NCBI GenBank assembly: GCA_937859595.1
Contig: CALMAH010000015.1
Location: 1 to 64,000 of the forward strand
Direction of reading: 5' to 3'
Length of the DNA stretch: 64,000 bases
From: an uncultured Acidobacteriota bacterium
GTDB lineage: Bacteria > Acidobacteriota > Blastocatellia > Pyrinomonadales > Pyrinomonadaceae
Of this stretch, positions 15,901 through 25,554 are shown piece after piece; positions within the stretch are counted from its first letter, which is position 1; every line of letters starts with the position of its first letter. The position numbers were made by a program, and so were the translations under genes. Under the pieces are notes generated by a model. It was not told the origin of the DNA. It did no database searches and worked only from the letters and a program-made list of their open reading frames with translations.

Positions 15901-15931
15901 AAAAAATAAGCGGCCGACGTATTGCGGCCGC
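15901..15931 (-). terminator. Intrinsic terminator after the transglycosylase gene
   Basis: Read on the minus strand, GCGGCC (15931-15926) pairs with GGCCGC (15915-15910), followed by TTATTTTTT (down to 15901). It lies about 65 bases downstream of the lytic transglycosylase stop and before the PH-domain gene. Confidence 0.75.
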
Positions 15932-15996
15932 AGGTCCATTGGACAAGTCGTTAAAGATCAGTGGAGAAAAGACATTCAGGTCAGCATCTTTTTAGC

Positions 15997-16860
15997 TTAC
16001 TGGTTTACAAGTATCATCCTGCCGTCCGGTAGGCGTACGGTAAGCGGTGCGGGTTCAAATACCGTCAGCGGCCGCGTGTCCTTTTGGTCGATCGCTTCCC
16101 GTTCGGAAGCGGCCTGTCGGGCTGCGGTCTGAACATACCGCGGGTTTGAGATGGTGTTATAGCGGGCGCTTATCCGCCGGACGTATTCCTGGGTCTCGCG
16201 AAACGGCGGCACGCGTCTGCCATATCTTAGAACAGCACCCTCACCGGCGTTGTAGCCCGCAAGCGCAAGCACGACGTCTTGCTCAAAGTAATCAAGCAGC
16301 CACCGCATATAGCGAACACCCGCGTCGATATTTTGTTTCGGGTCATAAATGCTTGTAACGCCGAAACGCCTGGCGGTCGCCGGCATCAACTGCATCAGCC
16401 CGCTCGCACCCTTGTGCGAAGTAGCACGCACCTTGAACGACGATTCCTGGTGCATCTGTGCATATATCAAAAGCGGGTCGATACGATACTTGCGGCTTGA
16501 GGCTACGATCATCGCGTCATGGGCCGCGTTACCCGTGGTAAATCCCTTGAGGTCGGTGCCGGTACCCATGATCAGCCGCACGCTGCTGCCTGCTTCGCGC
16601 GTGGCAAGCCCGTCGTTAACACTTGAGGTCATAGCCGTGCGGCGGGTTGCGGGTGGCTGGACCGGAACGGTCACCCAGCGCCCATTGCGCCTTACTCTGC
16701 GGGTCTGCGGTTGCGGTGGTGGAGGAGGCGGCGGCGGCAAATGGATCATCACACCGCCGGCGATATCAAAATTGTCCAGCGGGCGTGAGGGGCCTTGCGA
16801 GAAGGCGTCCGCCGCAGAGGACAGCAAAAGAGCCAAGATGGCGATCAGGAGCTTTTTCAT
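15997..16860 (-). CDS. Lytic murein transglycosylase (SLT domain)
   Basis: A 287-residue exported peptidoglycan-cleaving enzyme. The start at 16860 ([21 protein letters not shown]) is chosen because the signal peptide begins there; an upstream in-frame ATG at 16932 adds an unlikely N-terminus. After a Pro-rich linker with eight consecutive prolines comes the goose-lysozyme-like SLT domain: [18 protein letters not shown] with the catalytic Glu, [24 protein letters not shown] and [10 protein letters not shown]. It should cleave the beta-1,4 bond between MurNAc and GlcNAc in the periplasm. A terminator follows, so it is a separate unit. Confidence 0.9.
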   Translation of the reverse strand: MKKLLIAILALLLSSAADAFSQGPSRPLDNFDIAGGVMIHLPPPPPPPPQPQTRRVRRNGRWVTVPVQPPATRRTAMTSSVNDGLATREAGSSVRLIMGTGTDLKGFTTGNAAHDAMIVASSRKYRIDPLLIYAQMHQESSFKVRATSHKGASGLMQLMPATARRFGVTSIYDPKQNIDAGVRYMRWLLDYFEQDVVLALAGYNAGEGAVLRYGRRVPPFRETQEYVRRISARYNTISNPRYVQTAARQAASEREAIDQKDTRPLTVFEPAPLTVRLPDGRMILVNQ

Positions 16861-17301
16861 CGGTTGGTCCGGGTGGTTCCGGAAAACGGTGCAAATTTGT
16901 CGGAGAGATGAGACTGCGGCGGGTTTTACCAAGGGAAGCCGCAGACAACAGGTGAACGATAGTTCGCGGGATCACCCGCAGGCTTAATATGATATCAAAA
17001 ATGTATGACAACATTCAACACTGTTGTCCATCTACCATCTGATGATACCACATACGTGGCAGGTGGTGGATCAAAATCAGGCGATCGGAAATGCCCGAAC
17101 AGGCAACGAGAGCTTTATAGAATTTGAGAAACCGCTAACCTGCGTGTTGATCAGCCCGGCTCAAACACAAAGGACACAGAGATCTACCAGAAATTCACGG
17201 ATCGTGTTCTCAGACAATGTCGGAGAGTTTCGGATCTCCCGACTGAATTGCCTTAAGTTTGGAGACGAACGCCTAACTGTGTGTTCGCAGTCTCGCCGAA
17301 G
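16861..17301. other. Intergenic region without a gene
   Basis: No gene is supported in these 441 bases. An inverted repeat with arms GACAACA (17007-17013) and TGTTGTC (17022-17028) could be an operator. The words CAAAGGACACAGAG at about 17168-17181 belong to the text-like repeats seen elsewhere in this window. Confidence 0.5.
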
Positions 17302-20300
17302 CTAGATGGCGGCGGTAGTTTCAGGCGTGCTTTGCGTTCGCCTGAGATCGGAAATGCTCTTCTTCAGTGCTTCTGAGTCCTCGTTTCTTCCCAACTCGAT
17401 CTGTCGGGAGAACTCGTCGGCCGAAAGGCTACTCCGCATCTTCTCAATGATCGACTCTCGGAAATGTGCCTCCGCCGGCTCGATCTCATAGCCTACAGCC
17501 GAACGCATAGCGTCTGCCGCACCCGCGAACCGTGCCGCCATTGAATGGTCCCCGAGTTCTACGGCGATCGCGGCAAATCCGTCTAGACAATGGGAAGTGG
17601 TTATCTTGTTCCCAAGTTCCGTTGCAATATCAAACGCCTCCGAAAAACACTCAAATGCCCTTGTTCTCCTTGAACCTGATAAATGTACCGTTCCCAGATT
17701 ATTGAGCGCGTCGGCAAGTGCGGCCCGCCGACCGATCCTGCGGAAGATCTCAACCGAGTTCTCGATCGGGTCGGAGGCCTCCTCATAGTTGCCCCTTGCG
17801 CGGTGCAGGTCGCCGAGAAAGCTCAAAGACATTGCGATACCAAGGTCGTCCTTAAGTTCACGGCTAATCTCCAGCCCGCGTTCAAAATTTGCCCTGGCAT
17901 CTTCCAGTTCCTTACTCTGATAAAGCACCAGCCCTAGCCCCCTGCACGAGATCGCGATGCCGGCTTTGTCACCCGCTTCTTCGCCCGCGGCCAGACCTGC
18001 GATATATGCCTTCCGGGCGGTCTCAAGATCGCCGCGAAAGCGGGCGGCCAGCCCGAGCCCGTTCATCAGCTTGAATCTGAGGTTGGCAGGCGGTTCACCG
18101 GCCTCTGATGCGGCCGCCAGCCATTGGGACCCCTCGTTCAGATGGCCATGGAGAATCCAGAAGTTCCTGAGGGCCACCGCGAGCCTTACCCCGACCGCCG
18201 GTGCCGAGGCAAGCGACCAACGAAGAGCTGCCCGAAAATTGTCGTGGTCCTCCTCCAAACGTCGAAACGCTTCCGGTTCGCCCGACTGGACCTCCGGTTC
18301 AAGTGTTTCGGCAAGGCCGGCGAAGAAGACCGCGTGACTCTCCGCAGCCTCTGTGGCCTCTTTAGCATTTTCGAGCTCTTCAGCAGCAAACTCACGCACC
18401 ACCTCAAGCAAGTGAAAGCGAAGTTCGCCGCCGGGAAGCTCCCGCTTTGTTATCAGGCTCTTCTCAACAAGCGAAGACAACAGCTCAAACGTCTCGACAC
18501 CCGAAGCCCGGGCAAGAGGGCCGCAAACCTCCTCGGCGGCCTCAAGCCGGAAACCGCCTCGAAACACAGACAGCATTCGAAAGAACGACTGCTCGGTCTT
18601 ACCCAAAAGGTCATAACTCCACCGGACCATTCCCCGCATGGTACGCTGTCTTTCGGGCAAGTCGCCTGCTCCCCCGCCCAGTATCGCCAGTCCTTCATCC
18701 AGCTTTTCCAGGATCACGGTGGGCGAAAGTATTCGCATCCGCGCCGCGGCAAGCTCGATCGCAAGCGGCAACCCCTCAAGCCGCGAACATATCCGCCCGA
18801 TCTTCTCCGCGTTCTTTTCCGTAAACTCAAATCCGGGCCTCACGGCGGCCGCACGTTCGATAAACAGCCTTACCGCCGGATTTGACGAGAGCACTTCCGG
18901 CGAAGCGTCGCCTTTTGGCAGTTCGAGCGGCGGCACAAGATACTCTTTCTCGATAGAAAGATTTAGAATCACCCGGCTTGTAACGAGAAGCTTTAGCTTT
19001 TCCGACGCATCGATCAGTTTTGCGAGCTCACCTGCGCCATCGACCACCTGTTCAAAATTGTCTATGATCAGAAGCATCGATCTTGCTTTCAAATGTTCGG
19101 TCAGCAGTTCTTCGGCCGGTTTCCCTCTGCGATCTTCTATACCAAGCGAGTCCGCGATCTGCTGGCAAATAAGATCCTTGTCCGTTACATTGCCGAGTTC
19201 GACCAGGAACACACCATCCTGAAGATCGGCGAGCAACTCTTCGCCGACCGCTTCGGAGAGCCGGGTCTTTCCGGTTCCCCCGACACCCGTTAATGTGACA
19301 AGTCGCGTCCTTTCGTCCCGGAGTATCCTGGCTACCTCTGCGATCTCCCGTTCTCGGCCCAAGATCGGCCCAAACCTCTCCGGCAGATTGTTCGGACGGA
19401 GATTTCGCCGTCTGATCTCCTCGCCGGTAACCTTTTCGAGAGCCAATTCGGTCGTGGCAAGCTCGATCAGTTCGGTGGGCTCATCATTGGTCCCATTTCC
19501 GGGGCTGTCGCCGACCGGATCGGGCGAACGCTTCAGCTCATCCTCGACCTCTCGCAGCCGCGCAAAGAGTTCCGTACAAGAGCCCAGCCGGGCTGCCGGA
19601 TCTTTGATCATGCACGAAGCGATCAGTGAACTCAGGGCCGGCCGTATGCCGGGAACAAGATTCTCCAGCCGTTCGGGTTCACGCGTCAGTATGGCGGCGA
19701 GCGTATCGACGATGGTCTCGCCTGCGAACGGATGAATTCCGCTCAGCATTTCGTACATAGTGACGCCGAGGCTCCAGACGTCCGTTCGCTCGTCAACCTC
19801 GCGGCCCCGAGTCTGTTCGGGCGACATATAGGATGCGGTCCCGACTATCATACCCTCACGCGTGATGCCAAGTTCCTCTGCATCGCCAAGTCCGCGGGCG
19901 ACCTGCTTTGCAAGGCCGAAATCGAGCAGCTTTACCCTGCCCAGCGGTGTCACGATGATGTTGGCCGGCTTGACGTCCCGATGGACCAGCCCCGACCTGT
20001 GTGCTTCGGCAAGGGCATCAGCCGCCTGAAGAGCAATGGCGATGGCCTGATTCGCACCGCGTCGATTGCGAACGATCATCTGGGCAAGCGTTTCGCCCTC
20101 AACATATTCCATTGCAATGAAGGGCCGCGGCCCGGAATCGCTGATCTCGTGGATGGTGCAGACATTTGGGTGATTAAGCGACGAGGCCGCACGGGCCTCT
20201 CGCACAAAGCGGGTCACATGGTCCTTTTGCGAACAAAACTCCTCGGCGAGGAATTTAAGAGCGACGTTGCGTCCAAGCCTGTTATCGCGGGCCAGGAAAA

Positions 20301-20370
20301 CTTCGCCCATACCGCCCTTACCAAGCGAAGAGAGCAGGGTGAAATGTTGAATGTCCTGTCCTGGTTTCAT
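17302..20370 (-). CDS. Serine/threonine protein kinase fused to a STAND ATPase and TPR repeats
   Basis: A 1,022-residue cytoplasmic signalling protein with three parts. Residues 10-280 are a Hanks-type kinase: GKGGMGEV loop at 17-24, catalytic Lys39, HRDVKPAN with Asp132, DFG at 150-152 and SPEQ at 183-186. Residues about 330-640 are an NB-ARC-like STAND ATPase with Walker A GVGGTGKT (362-369) and Walker B LLIIDNFE (Asp437), followed by LPLAIELAAARMRIL typical of the family. The rest is a set of tetratricopeptide repeats (about 720-960). Similar ATPase-TPR modules occur in LuxR/AfsR regulators; here the kinase replaces a DNA-binding output. No transmembrane segment is seen. Upstream is a separate divergent redox operon. 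Confidence 0.9.
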   Translation of the reverse strand: MKPGQDIQHFTLLSSLGKGGMGEVFLARDNRLGRNVALKFLAEEFCSQKDHVTRFVREARAASSLNHPNVCTIHEISDSGPRPFIAMEYVEGETLAQMIVRNRRGANQAIAIALQAADALAEAHRSGLVHRDVKPANIIVTPLGRVKLLDFGLAKQVARGLGDAEELGITREGMIVGTASYMSPEQTRGREVDERTDVWSLGVTMYEMLSGIHPFAGETIVDTLAAILTREPERLENLVPGIRPALSSLIASCMIKDPAARLGSCTELFARLREVEDELKRSPDPVGDSPGNGTNDEPTELIELATTELALEKVTGEEIRRRNLRPNNLPERFGPILGREREIAEVARILRDERTRLVTLTGVGGTGKTRLSEAVGEELLADLQDGVFLVELGNVTDKDLICQQIADSLGIEDRRGKPAEELLTEHLKARSMLLIIDNFEQVVDGAGELAKLIDASEKLKLLVTSRVILNLSIEKEYLVPPLELPKGDASPEVLSSNPAVRLFIERAAAVRPGFEFTEKNAEKIGRICSRLEGLPLAIELAAARMRILSPTVILEKLDEGLAILGGGAGDLPERQRTMRGMVRWSYDLLGKTEQSFFRMLSVFRGGFRLEAAEEVCGPLARASGVETFELLSSLVEKSLITKRELPGGELRFHLLEVVREFAAEELENAKEATEAAESHAVFFAGLAETLEPEVQSGEPEAFRRLEEDHDNFRAALRWSLASAPAVGVRLAVALRNFWILHGHLNEGSQWLAAASEAGEPPANLRFKLMNGLGLAARFRGDLETARKAYIAGLAAGEEAGDKAGIAISCRGLGLVLYQSKELEDARANFERGLEISRELKDDLGIAMSLSFLGDLHRARGNYEEASDPIENSVEIFRRIGRRAALADALNNLGTVHLSGSRRTRAFECFSEAFDIATELGNKITTSHCLDGFAAIAVELGDHSMAARFAGAADAMRSAVGYEIEPAEAHFRESIIEKMRSSLSADEFSRQIELGRNEDSEALKKSISDLRRTQSTPETTAAI

Positions 20371-20408
20371 TTAGCTACAAGGGCCGTAACGATTATAACA
20401 CCCGCGAC

Positions 20409-20452
20409 CGTTAGATTTATGCAAACCCGGGGCAAGGTTCATGCATCTAACG
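20409..20452. repeat. Inverted repeat in divergent promoter region
   Basis: Arms CGTTAGAT (20409-20416) and ATCTAACG (20445-20452) lie between the kinase gene and the redoxin gene. It could be a regulatory site, but no regulator is known. Confidence 0.5.
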
Positions 20453-20511
20453 TGTTCTTTCCAGCGAAAGACCTGACGGGAAAGCACCGTCATTTTGTCC
20501 GAACGACTAAG

Positions 20512-20540
20512 TTGTAGCCGGAAGGTCCTTCTGCTAGACT
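20512..20540 (+). promoter_or_regulatory. Promoter of the redoxin-TlpA operon
   Basis: TTGTAG (20512-20517), a 17-base spacer and TAGACT (20535-20540) preceded by TG at 20532-20533 make an extended -10 promoter. Transcription would start near 20547, giving a 32-base leader that carries AGGAGA before the ATG at 20579. Confidence 0.55.
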
Positions 20541-20578
20541 TTAGAACGTTAGTAAAACATATAAAAGGAGATAGAGCT

Positions 20579-21181
20579 ATGAAGCGAAGATCATTGGTAT
20601 TTGTAGCGTTGTTTTCATTCTTTGCACTTGTTTACGGCCCGGCCGCATCCGCCGACGGTATAGAGATCGGACAAAAGATCGAGGATTTCAAACTGACCGG
20701 CATTGACGGTAAGGAACATTCGTTCTCGAGCCTGATGGGCAAGAACGGCGCGGTCCTTGTATGGGTCTCGGCACAGTGCCCGGTCGTTAAGGCCTACGAC
20801 GAGCGTATCGTTGCCATAGCTGAACAATATGAAGCTCGCGGCATCCGCTTCATCGGCATAAATTCGAATGCGACAGAGTCGCTCGAGTGGGTCACATCCG
20901 ATGCAGAAAAGGCCGGATACAAGTTCCCGGTCCTTCTAGATAAGGGTAACGTGCTTGCCGACCGGCTCGGTGCGACCGTGACCCCCGAGGTCTATTTCTT
21001 CAATACGGATAATGTTCTTCTCTACCACGGTGCCATTGACAACGACCGTTCGGGCAGGAACATTCAGGACCATTTCCTCAAGACCGCCTTTGACGCGGCC
21101 CTTTCCGGCAAGGCGATCGAACGTCCTAAGACCAACGCCTTTGGCTGCACCATCAAGCGTGTAGGAATGGAAGGCAAGTAG
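20579..21181 (+). CDS. Exported redoxin (AhpC/TSA-type thioredoxin fold)
   Basis: A 200-residue exported protein. ATG at 20579 follows AAGGAGATAGAGCT and begins a signal peptide ending near AASA (residue 25); the upstream in-frame ATG at 20495 adds unlikely sequence. The redoxin domain contains LVWVSAQCPVVKAY with Cys67 as the only thiol at the active position, and ATVTPEVYFFN with the conserved cis-Pro. A second Cys near the C-terminus (AFGCTIKR) may be the resolving cysteine. Likely a periplasmic thiol peroxidase or disulfide protein. It is followed after three bases by a TlpA-type gene. Confidence 0.85.
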   Translation: MKRRSLVFVALFSFFALVYGPAASADGIEIGQKIEDFKLTGIDGKEHSFSSLMGKNGAVLVWVSAQCPVVKAYDERIVAIAEQYEARGIRFIGINSNATESLEWVTSDAEKAGYKFPVLLDKGNVLADRLGATVTPEVYFFNTDNVLLYHGAIDNDRSGRNIQDHFLKTAFDAALSGKAIERPKTNAFGCTIKRVGMEGK

Positions 21182-21184
21182 GAA

Positions 21185-21739
21185 ATGGATCTTCTTTCAT
21201 CTTTCAGGTCAATAGCAGGAGCCATCGCATTAGGGTGGCTCTTAGCTTCTCTAATTGCGGCCGATACTCCGGCCCAGCAAAGAAATTCTGCTCAGCCCGT
21301 TCCCACCGGCCCTAAGGTCGAGAAGATAGACGAAAAGCGCTTCGCCGAGCTTTTAAAGCCGGACGGCCGCCCGCTTCTCATAAACTTTTGGGCTACGTGG
21401 TGTGTTCCTTGCCGGGAGGAGTTTCCCGACCTCGTAAAGATCGATGCCGAGTTCAAGGGCAAGATCGATTTCATCACTATCTCGCTGGATTTTGAGGATG
21501 AGATCGATACGACCGTCCCTCGGTTCCTCGCGGAGATGAAGGCCGAGATGCCGGCATATCTTCTGGTAACGCCAGACGAGACGGCCGCTATCGCGTCTGT
21601 CTCAAAAGATTGGGGCGGAGGGCTGCCCTTCACCGTACTTTTCGCTCCCGACGGCACCATCGCCTATCAACGGCAGGGGCTGATAAAGCACGAAGTCGTC
21701 ACCGCTGAGATCGAAAAGCTTCTCACAGAAGGCAAATAG
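21185..21739 (+). CDS. TlpA/ResA-like thiol-disulfide oxidoreductase
   Basis: A 184-residue thioredoxin-fold protein with an N-terminal signal or anchor (residues 7-27, AGAIALGWLLASLIAA). The active site is WATWCVPCREEFP with Cys73 and Cys76, and GGGLPFTVLFAPDGT carries the cis-Pro. Such proteins reduce disulfides in the periplasm, for example in cytochrome c maturation. The start follows the redoxin stop by three bases, so the two are almost surely one operon and may act on the same substrates. Confidence 0.88.
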   Translation: MDLLSSFRSIAGAIALGWLLASLIAADTPAQQRNSAQPVPTGPKVEKIDEKRFAELLKPDGRPLLINFWATWCVPCREEFPDLVKIDAEFKGKIDFITISLDFEDEIDTTVPRFLAEMKAEMPAYLLVTPDETAAIASVSKDWGGGLPFTVLFAPDGTIAYQRQGLIKHEVVTAEIEKLLTEGK

Positions 21740-21770
21740 TGTGTAGGCCGCACCCGCCTCTCGCGGTCGC

Positions 21771-21799
21771 TTGACCAAACCGGCCGGCCGTGGTAGTTT
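21771..21799 (+). promoter_or_regulatory. Promoter of the DinB-family gene
   Basis: TTGACC (21771-21776), a 17-base spacer and TAGTTT (21794-21799) preceded by TG at 21791-21792. Start near 21806; AGGAGG follows before the ATG at 21833. Confidence 0.6.
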
Positions 21800-21832
21800 C
21801 ATTGCTGCAACAATAGTTCATAGGAGGATACA

Positions 21833-22333
21833 ATGTTCAGACGTATAACGGATTTCTCAAATGCATGGAAATATGAAGTCGAGGCAACCTCAAAAATACT
21901 GAATGCCCTAAATGACGGCTCTTTGGGCCAACGGGTTACCGACGACGGCCGGACCCTCGGTTTTATAGCCTGGCACATAGTTCTTACGCCGGGCGAGATG
22001 CTAGCGAAGGCCGGATTGACCATTGACAGCCCCCCAGAGGATGCCGAGTGCCCGCCGACGTCTGCTGAGATCGCCTCTACGTTCGAAAAGGTCGCCGCTT
22101 CTGTGTCCGAGCAGGTTCCCGCCAATTGGACCGACGAAACTCTACGGGAAAAAGACGAGATGTACGGCGAGACGTGGGCACGCGGGCTAACGCTCTTTTA
22201 CCTCATCGCCCATCAAACACACCATCGCGGCCAGATGACCGTCCTGATGCGGCAGGCCGGCCTCACCGTCCCCGGCGTTTACGGCCCCGCAAAAGAAGAA
22301 TGGGCCGCAATGGGCGCTCCCGCTTTGCCGTAA
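21833..22333 (+). CDS. DinB-family metal-binding protein
   Basis: A 166-residue four-helix-bundle protein of the DinB/YfiT superfamily. Probable metal ligands are His48 (IAWHIVLTPGEML) and His127/His131 (AHQTHHRGQ), the characteristic pair of the family. Members include thiol transferases using bacillithiol or mycothiol, but many have no known activity. A strong AGGAGG ribosome-binding site precedes the ATG. It has its own promoter and converges with the following DUF433-fusion gene. Confidence 0.85.
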   Translation: MFRRITDFSNAWKYEVEATSKILNALNDGSLGQRVTDDGRTLGFIAWHIVLTPGEMLAKAGLTIDSPPEDAECPPTSAEIASTFEKVAASVSEQVPANWTDETLREKDEMYGETWARGLTLFYLIAHQTHHRGQMTVLMRQAGLTVPGVYGPAKEEWAAMGAPALP

Positions 22334-22362
22334 TAATCTATGATTGTTGTCCTTCATGGGTC

Positions 22363-23145
22363 TTACGAAGGGATATGCAGTTTGTCGGGAGTTGTCCAAG
22401 CTCCTTTTTGGACAAGCCAATCGGTTCTCTCAAATGCGAGTTCCATGCTCGGGCAATACTCCTCTCGATCTACTAAGTTTCCATCAGCTCCCACATATCG
22501 AATGAACACTCCCCTGTCCTCGGTATATTTCACGATTTGAACTAAAGCCGGTCTTTCAAGGGGGGTTTCAACACCAGTGGTCGGATTAATTTCGCAACGC
22601 CATTTACTGTCGGTTTCGGGGATACTTTCGAAAAGCACCGTCGCTTCCCTTTGGCGGAACTCATCCAAGAACTCAAAGAACGACGCCAAGGCTTTTTCTT
22701 CGTGGCCGCCAGCTGATTCAAGAAGCAAGTTGCACCAACCCGCGGTGCTTTCATATTTGCCGAGCTTCATTGCGACCCAGTCGTGGAAGTACCAAATATC
22801 CGGGTTACCCACAAGCTCAACATTCAGATTATCCAGGGCTAAACTGTAGCCATCGAGAAACGAATCCAATCGAGTAATCGAGTGCAATCCTAGATAAAGG
22901 GCCGGCTTCAGACGAATTCTCTCGATCAGCTCGTAGATATCAACTGATGTCTTGGGCTTGAGCAACGCTTCTACTTGTTGCTTTTGGACGCCGGGGAACC
23001 ATTCGAGGAACTGATCAACAGTTGATCCGTCCCGGAGATTTTCTAAAAGGGCCCGGATAGGCACGCGGGTCCCGCGAAAGACGGGCTCTCCGCTTATCTT
23101 GTCAGGGTCGAATTCGATGATGTTTGCGAGTTCGGTCTTTTCCAT
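22363..23145 (-). CDS. DUF433 domain fused to an uncharacterised domain
   Basis: A 260-residue protein. Residues 8-70 match the DUF433 helix-turn-helix domain (KISGEPVFRGTRVPIRALLENL and FLEWFPGVQKQQVEALL), normally an independent antitoxin-like protein of about 75-100 residues paired with a DUF5615 PIN-like partner. Here it continues into a 180-residue domain containing ELIERIRLKPALYLGLHSITRLDSF, a motif I recall from uncharacterised proteins, followed by a Trp/Glu-rich region. No toxin gene adjoins it. The fusion suggests that DUF433 binds DNA or protein on behalf of the C-terminal domain. Function unknown. Confidence 0.7.
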   Translation of the reverse strand: MEKTELANIIEFDPDKISGEPVFRGTRVPIRALLENLRDGSTVDQFLEWFPGVQKQQVEALLKPKTSVDIYELIERIRLKPALYLGLHSITRLDSFLDGYSLALDNLNVELVGNPDIWYFHDWVAMKLGKYESTAGWCNLLLESAGGHEEKALASFFEFLDEFRQREATVLFESIPETDSKWRCEINPTTGVETPLERPALVQIVKYTEDRGVFIRYVGADGNLVDREEYCPSMELAFERTDWLVQKGAWTTPDKLHIPS

Positions 23146-23270
23146 ATTCCAGCCCTTGTATAGTCGATTATTTCACATAATTTAGGTGAGAGAAAGATTT
23201 CTGCAATCGACATAATGGCGTCCAACCGCTAAAATTACTGTTTTGTTTTCTAGCCTGAAATATACCTACG

Positions 23271-25535
23271 ATGAACGAAACAGCCATCACGCCGGAGGTC
23301 GTCGAACAGCACGGCCTTTCACCCGCAGAGTACGAAAAGATCGTCACCATAATGGGCCGCGAGCCCAATCTGACCGAGCTCGGCGTGTTCAGCGTAATGT
23401 GGTCGGAGCACTGCTCGTACAAGTCCTCGCGGGTGCATCTAAAACGGCTCCCGACCCGCGGCCCGCGTGTCATTGTCCCGCCCGGTGAAAATGCCGGCGT
23501 TGTCGATATCGGCGACGACTGGTGCGTTGCCTTCAAGGTCGAATCGCACAATCACCCGTCTTTCATCGAACCATTTCAGGGAGCAGCGACCGGAGTCGGG
23601 GGTATTCTCCGTGACGTTTTCACGATGGGTGCCCGGCCGGTTGCGGCAATGAACTCACTCCGCTTTGGCCCACTCGATCATCCCAAACACGGCAACCGCA
23701 ACCGCTCGATCCTGAAAGGCTGCGTCGAAGGCATCGGCCATTACGGCAATTGCTTTGGCGTGCCGACCATCGGCGGCGAGGTCGTCTTCGACGAAAGCTA
23801 TTCGCTTAATCCGCTGGTCAATGCGTTTGCACTAGGCATCGTCCGCAAGGATCAGATCTTCTTTGGCAAGGCGTCGGGTGTTGGCAACCCTGTGATGTAC
23901 GTCGGTGCGAAGACGGGCCGCGACGGTATTCATGGTGCGACGATGGCTTCGGCCGAATTTGACGACGAGGCTCTCGAAAAACGCCCGACGGTCCAGGTCG
24001 GCGACCCGTTCCTTGAAAAGCTGCTGCTTGAGGCATGTCTTGAGGCGATGCGTTCGGGCGCAATAGAGGGCATACAGGACATGGGAGCTGCGGGGCTGAC
24101 TTCGTCTTCGGTAGAGATGGCTGCTCGTGCCGGCACAGGCTTAGAGCTTGATCTGACATTGGTCCCGCAACGTGAGACCGGAATGACCGCCTACGAGATG
24201 ATGCTTTCCGAATCGCAGGAGAGAATGCTGATCGTCGCACGCAAGGGCCGCGAGAAAGAGGTGGTCGAGATATTTAACAAATGGGACCTCGACGCCGTCG
24301 TTATCGGCAAAGTGGTCGAAGGTGACCGGCTGAAGATAATGCACAACGGTGTGCTCGAGGCCGACCTGCCCGTTATGGCGCTGACCGATGAGGCGCCGAA
24401 GTACGAACGGCCGATGGCCGATTCCAAACTTCAAATTCCAGATCCCAGATCTGAAGACAAATTTGGAATTTGGAATCTGGAATCGGAATTCGATGCAAAT
24501 GCGGCTCTCAGGAAACTTCTAGCTTCGCCCAATATCGCCTCGAAGCATTGGGTCTATGAACAATACGACACGATGGTGCGGACGAACACGGCCGTTTTGC
24601 CAGGTGCGGATGCCGCGGTGATCCGTGTGAAGGAAACCAGACGAGCGATCGCAATGTGTCTCGACGGTCCCGGCCGCTTTGTTGGTGTTAACCCGAAAGA
24701 GGGAGCAAAACTCGCAGTGGCAGAGGCCGCTCGAAACGTCGTTTGTGTAGGTGCAAAACCGATCGCCGTTACCAATTGCCTCAATTTTGCTTCGCCGGAA
24801 CGCCCCGAGGTGATGCGTTCCTTCTCGGACGTGATCGACGGAATGGCGGAGGCATGTGAAATGTTTGAAACACCGGTCGTTTCCGGGAACGTATCGTTCT
24901 ATAACGAGACGGAAGGCCGCGGCATCCTGCCTACCCCAACCATCGGCATGGTCGGCCTGATAGACGATACGCGAAAGCTCATCACACAGGGATTCAAGAA
25001 CGAAGGTGATGTAATAGCCCTGCTCGGTATGACCGGCGACGATCTTTCGGTCAGCGAATTTGCCTATTCGGTCGGTGGCATTTCTACCGACGAAATGATC
25101 TCGTATGGCCGGGTGCCTGCGATCGACCTCGCGGCAGAACGCAAGCTTCAGGATGCATTGCTTGCGATGGCAGATGCGGAGCTTCTGAACTCGGCGCATG
25201 ATTGTTCTGAGGGTGGTCTGGCGGTGGCAATCGCCGAAAGCTGCTTCTCTTCGCTCAATCGCGAAGCAGTCGGCGCAACGATCGAACTTTCATCGGAAGG
25301 GTTGTCAGCAGAATCTCTACTGTTTGGTGAATCGCCGTCGCGCGTTGTAGTTAGCTTTGCACCTGAGAATCTCGATGCGATAGCAAAGATCGCGAAGGAT
25401 GTTCCTTTCACAGTCATCGGCACAGTCAGCGACGATGTGTTCAATGTCTCCATAGACGGTGTCGCCAAGATAGGGGAGCCGGTTGCGGAACTCGAAGCGA
25501 TTTGGGAATCATCACTTGCCGCAAAGCTCGGATAA
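23271..25535 (+). CDS. purL: Phosphoribosylformylglycinamidine synthase subunit PurL
   Basis: A 754-residue enzyme of the small-PurL type, which makes formylglycinamidine ribonucleotide from FGAR, ATP and PurQ-supplied ammonia in purine synthesis. Motifs include [14 protein letters not shown] (catalytic His), [37 protein letters not shown] and SASEG-type [12 protein letters not shown]. It is about 15-25 residues longer than typical because residues 384-405 ([15 protein letters not shown] onward), in the linker between the two halves, are encoded by an imperfect palindromic repeat (24420-24484). The frame is kept, so the enzyme is probably active. purQ and purS are not in this window. Confidence 0.95.
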   Translation: MNETAITPEVVEQHGLSPAEYEKIVTIMGREPNLTELGVFSVMWSEHCSYKSSRVHLKRLPTRGPRVIVPPGENAGVVDIGDDWCVAFKVESHNHPSFIEPFQGAATGVGGILRDVFTMGARPVAAMNSLRFGPLDHPKHGNRNRSILKGCVEGIGHYGNCFGVPTIGGEVVFDESYSLNPLVNAFALGIVRKDQIFFGKASGVGNPVMYVGAKTGRDGIHGATMASAEFDDEALEKRPTVQVGDPFLEKLLLEACLEAMRSGAIEGIQDMGAAGLTSSSVEMAARAGTGLELDLTLVPQRETGMTAYEMMLSESQERMLIVARKGREKEVVEIFNKWDLDAVVIGKVVEGDRLKIMHNGVLEADLPVMALTDEAPKYERPMADSKLQIPDPRSEDKFGIWNLESEFDANAALRKLLASPNIASKHWVYEQYDTMVRTNTAVLPGADAAVIRVKETRRAIAMCLDGPGRFVGVNPKEGAKLAVAEAARNVVCVGAKPIAVTNCLNFASPERPEVMRSFSDVIDGMAEACEMFETPVVSGNVSFYNETEGRGILPTPTIGMVGLIDDTRKLITQGFKNEGDVIALLGMTGDDLSVSEFAYSVGGISTDEMISYGRVPAIDLAAERKLQDALLAMADAELLNSAHDCSEGGLAVAIAESCFSSLNREAVGATIELSSEGLSAESLLFGESPSRVVVSFAPENLDAIAKIAKDVPFTVIGTVSDDVFNVSIDGVAKIGEPVAELEAIWESSLAAKLG
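24420..24484. repeat. Palindromic repeat inside purL
   Basis: Arms GATTCCAAACTTCAAATTCC (24420-24439) and the complement at 24465-24484 pair at 17 of 20 positions around a 25-base loop. The composition (repeated GGAAT/ATTCC words) is unlike the surrounding codons and like the text-like intergenic repeats. It encodes about 22 residues in frame. Confidence 0.8.
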
Positions 25536-25554
25536 ACAGCACGAGTTTAGGTTA

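Noticed and set aside
16040..16075. GGTTCAAATACC word considered as a tRNA T-arm
   Set aside because: It lies inside the transglycosylase gene and no other cloverleaf arm can be found around it.
18124..18885. 253-codon open frame opposite the kinase-STAND gene
   Set aside because: Antisense to conserved ATPase/TPR sequence, no start signal and no domain.
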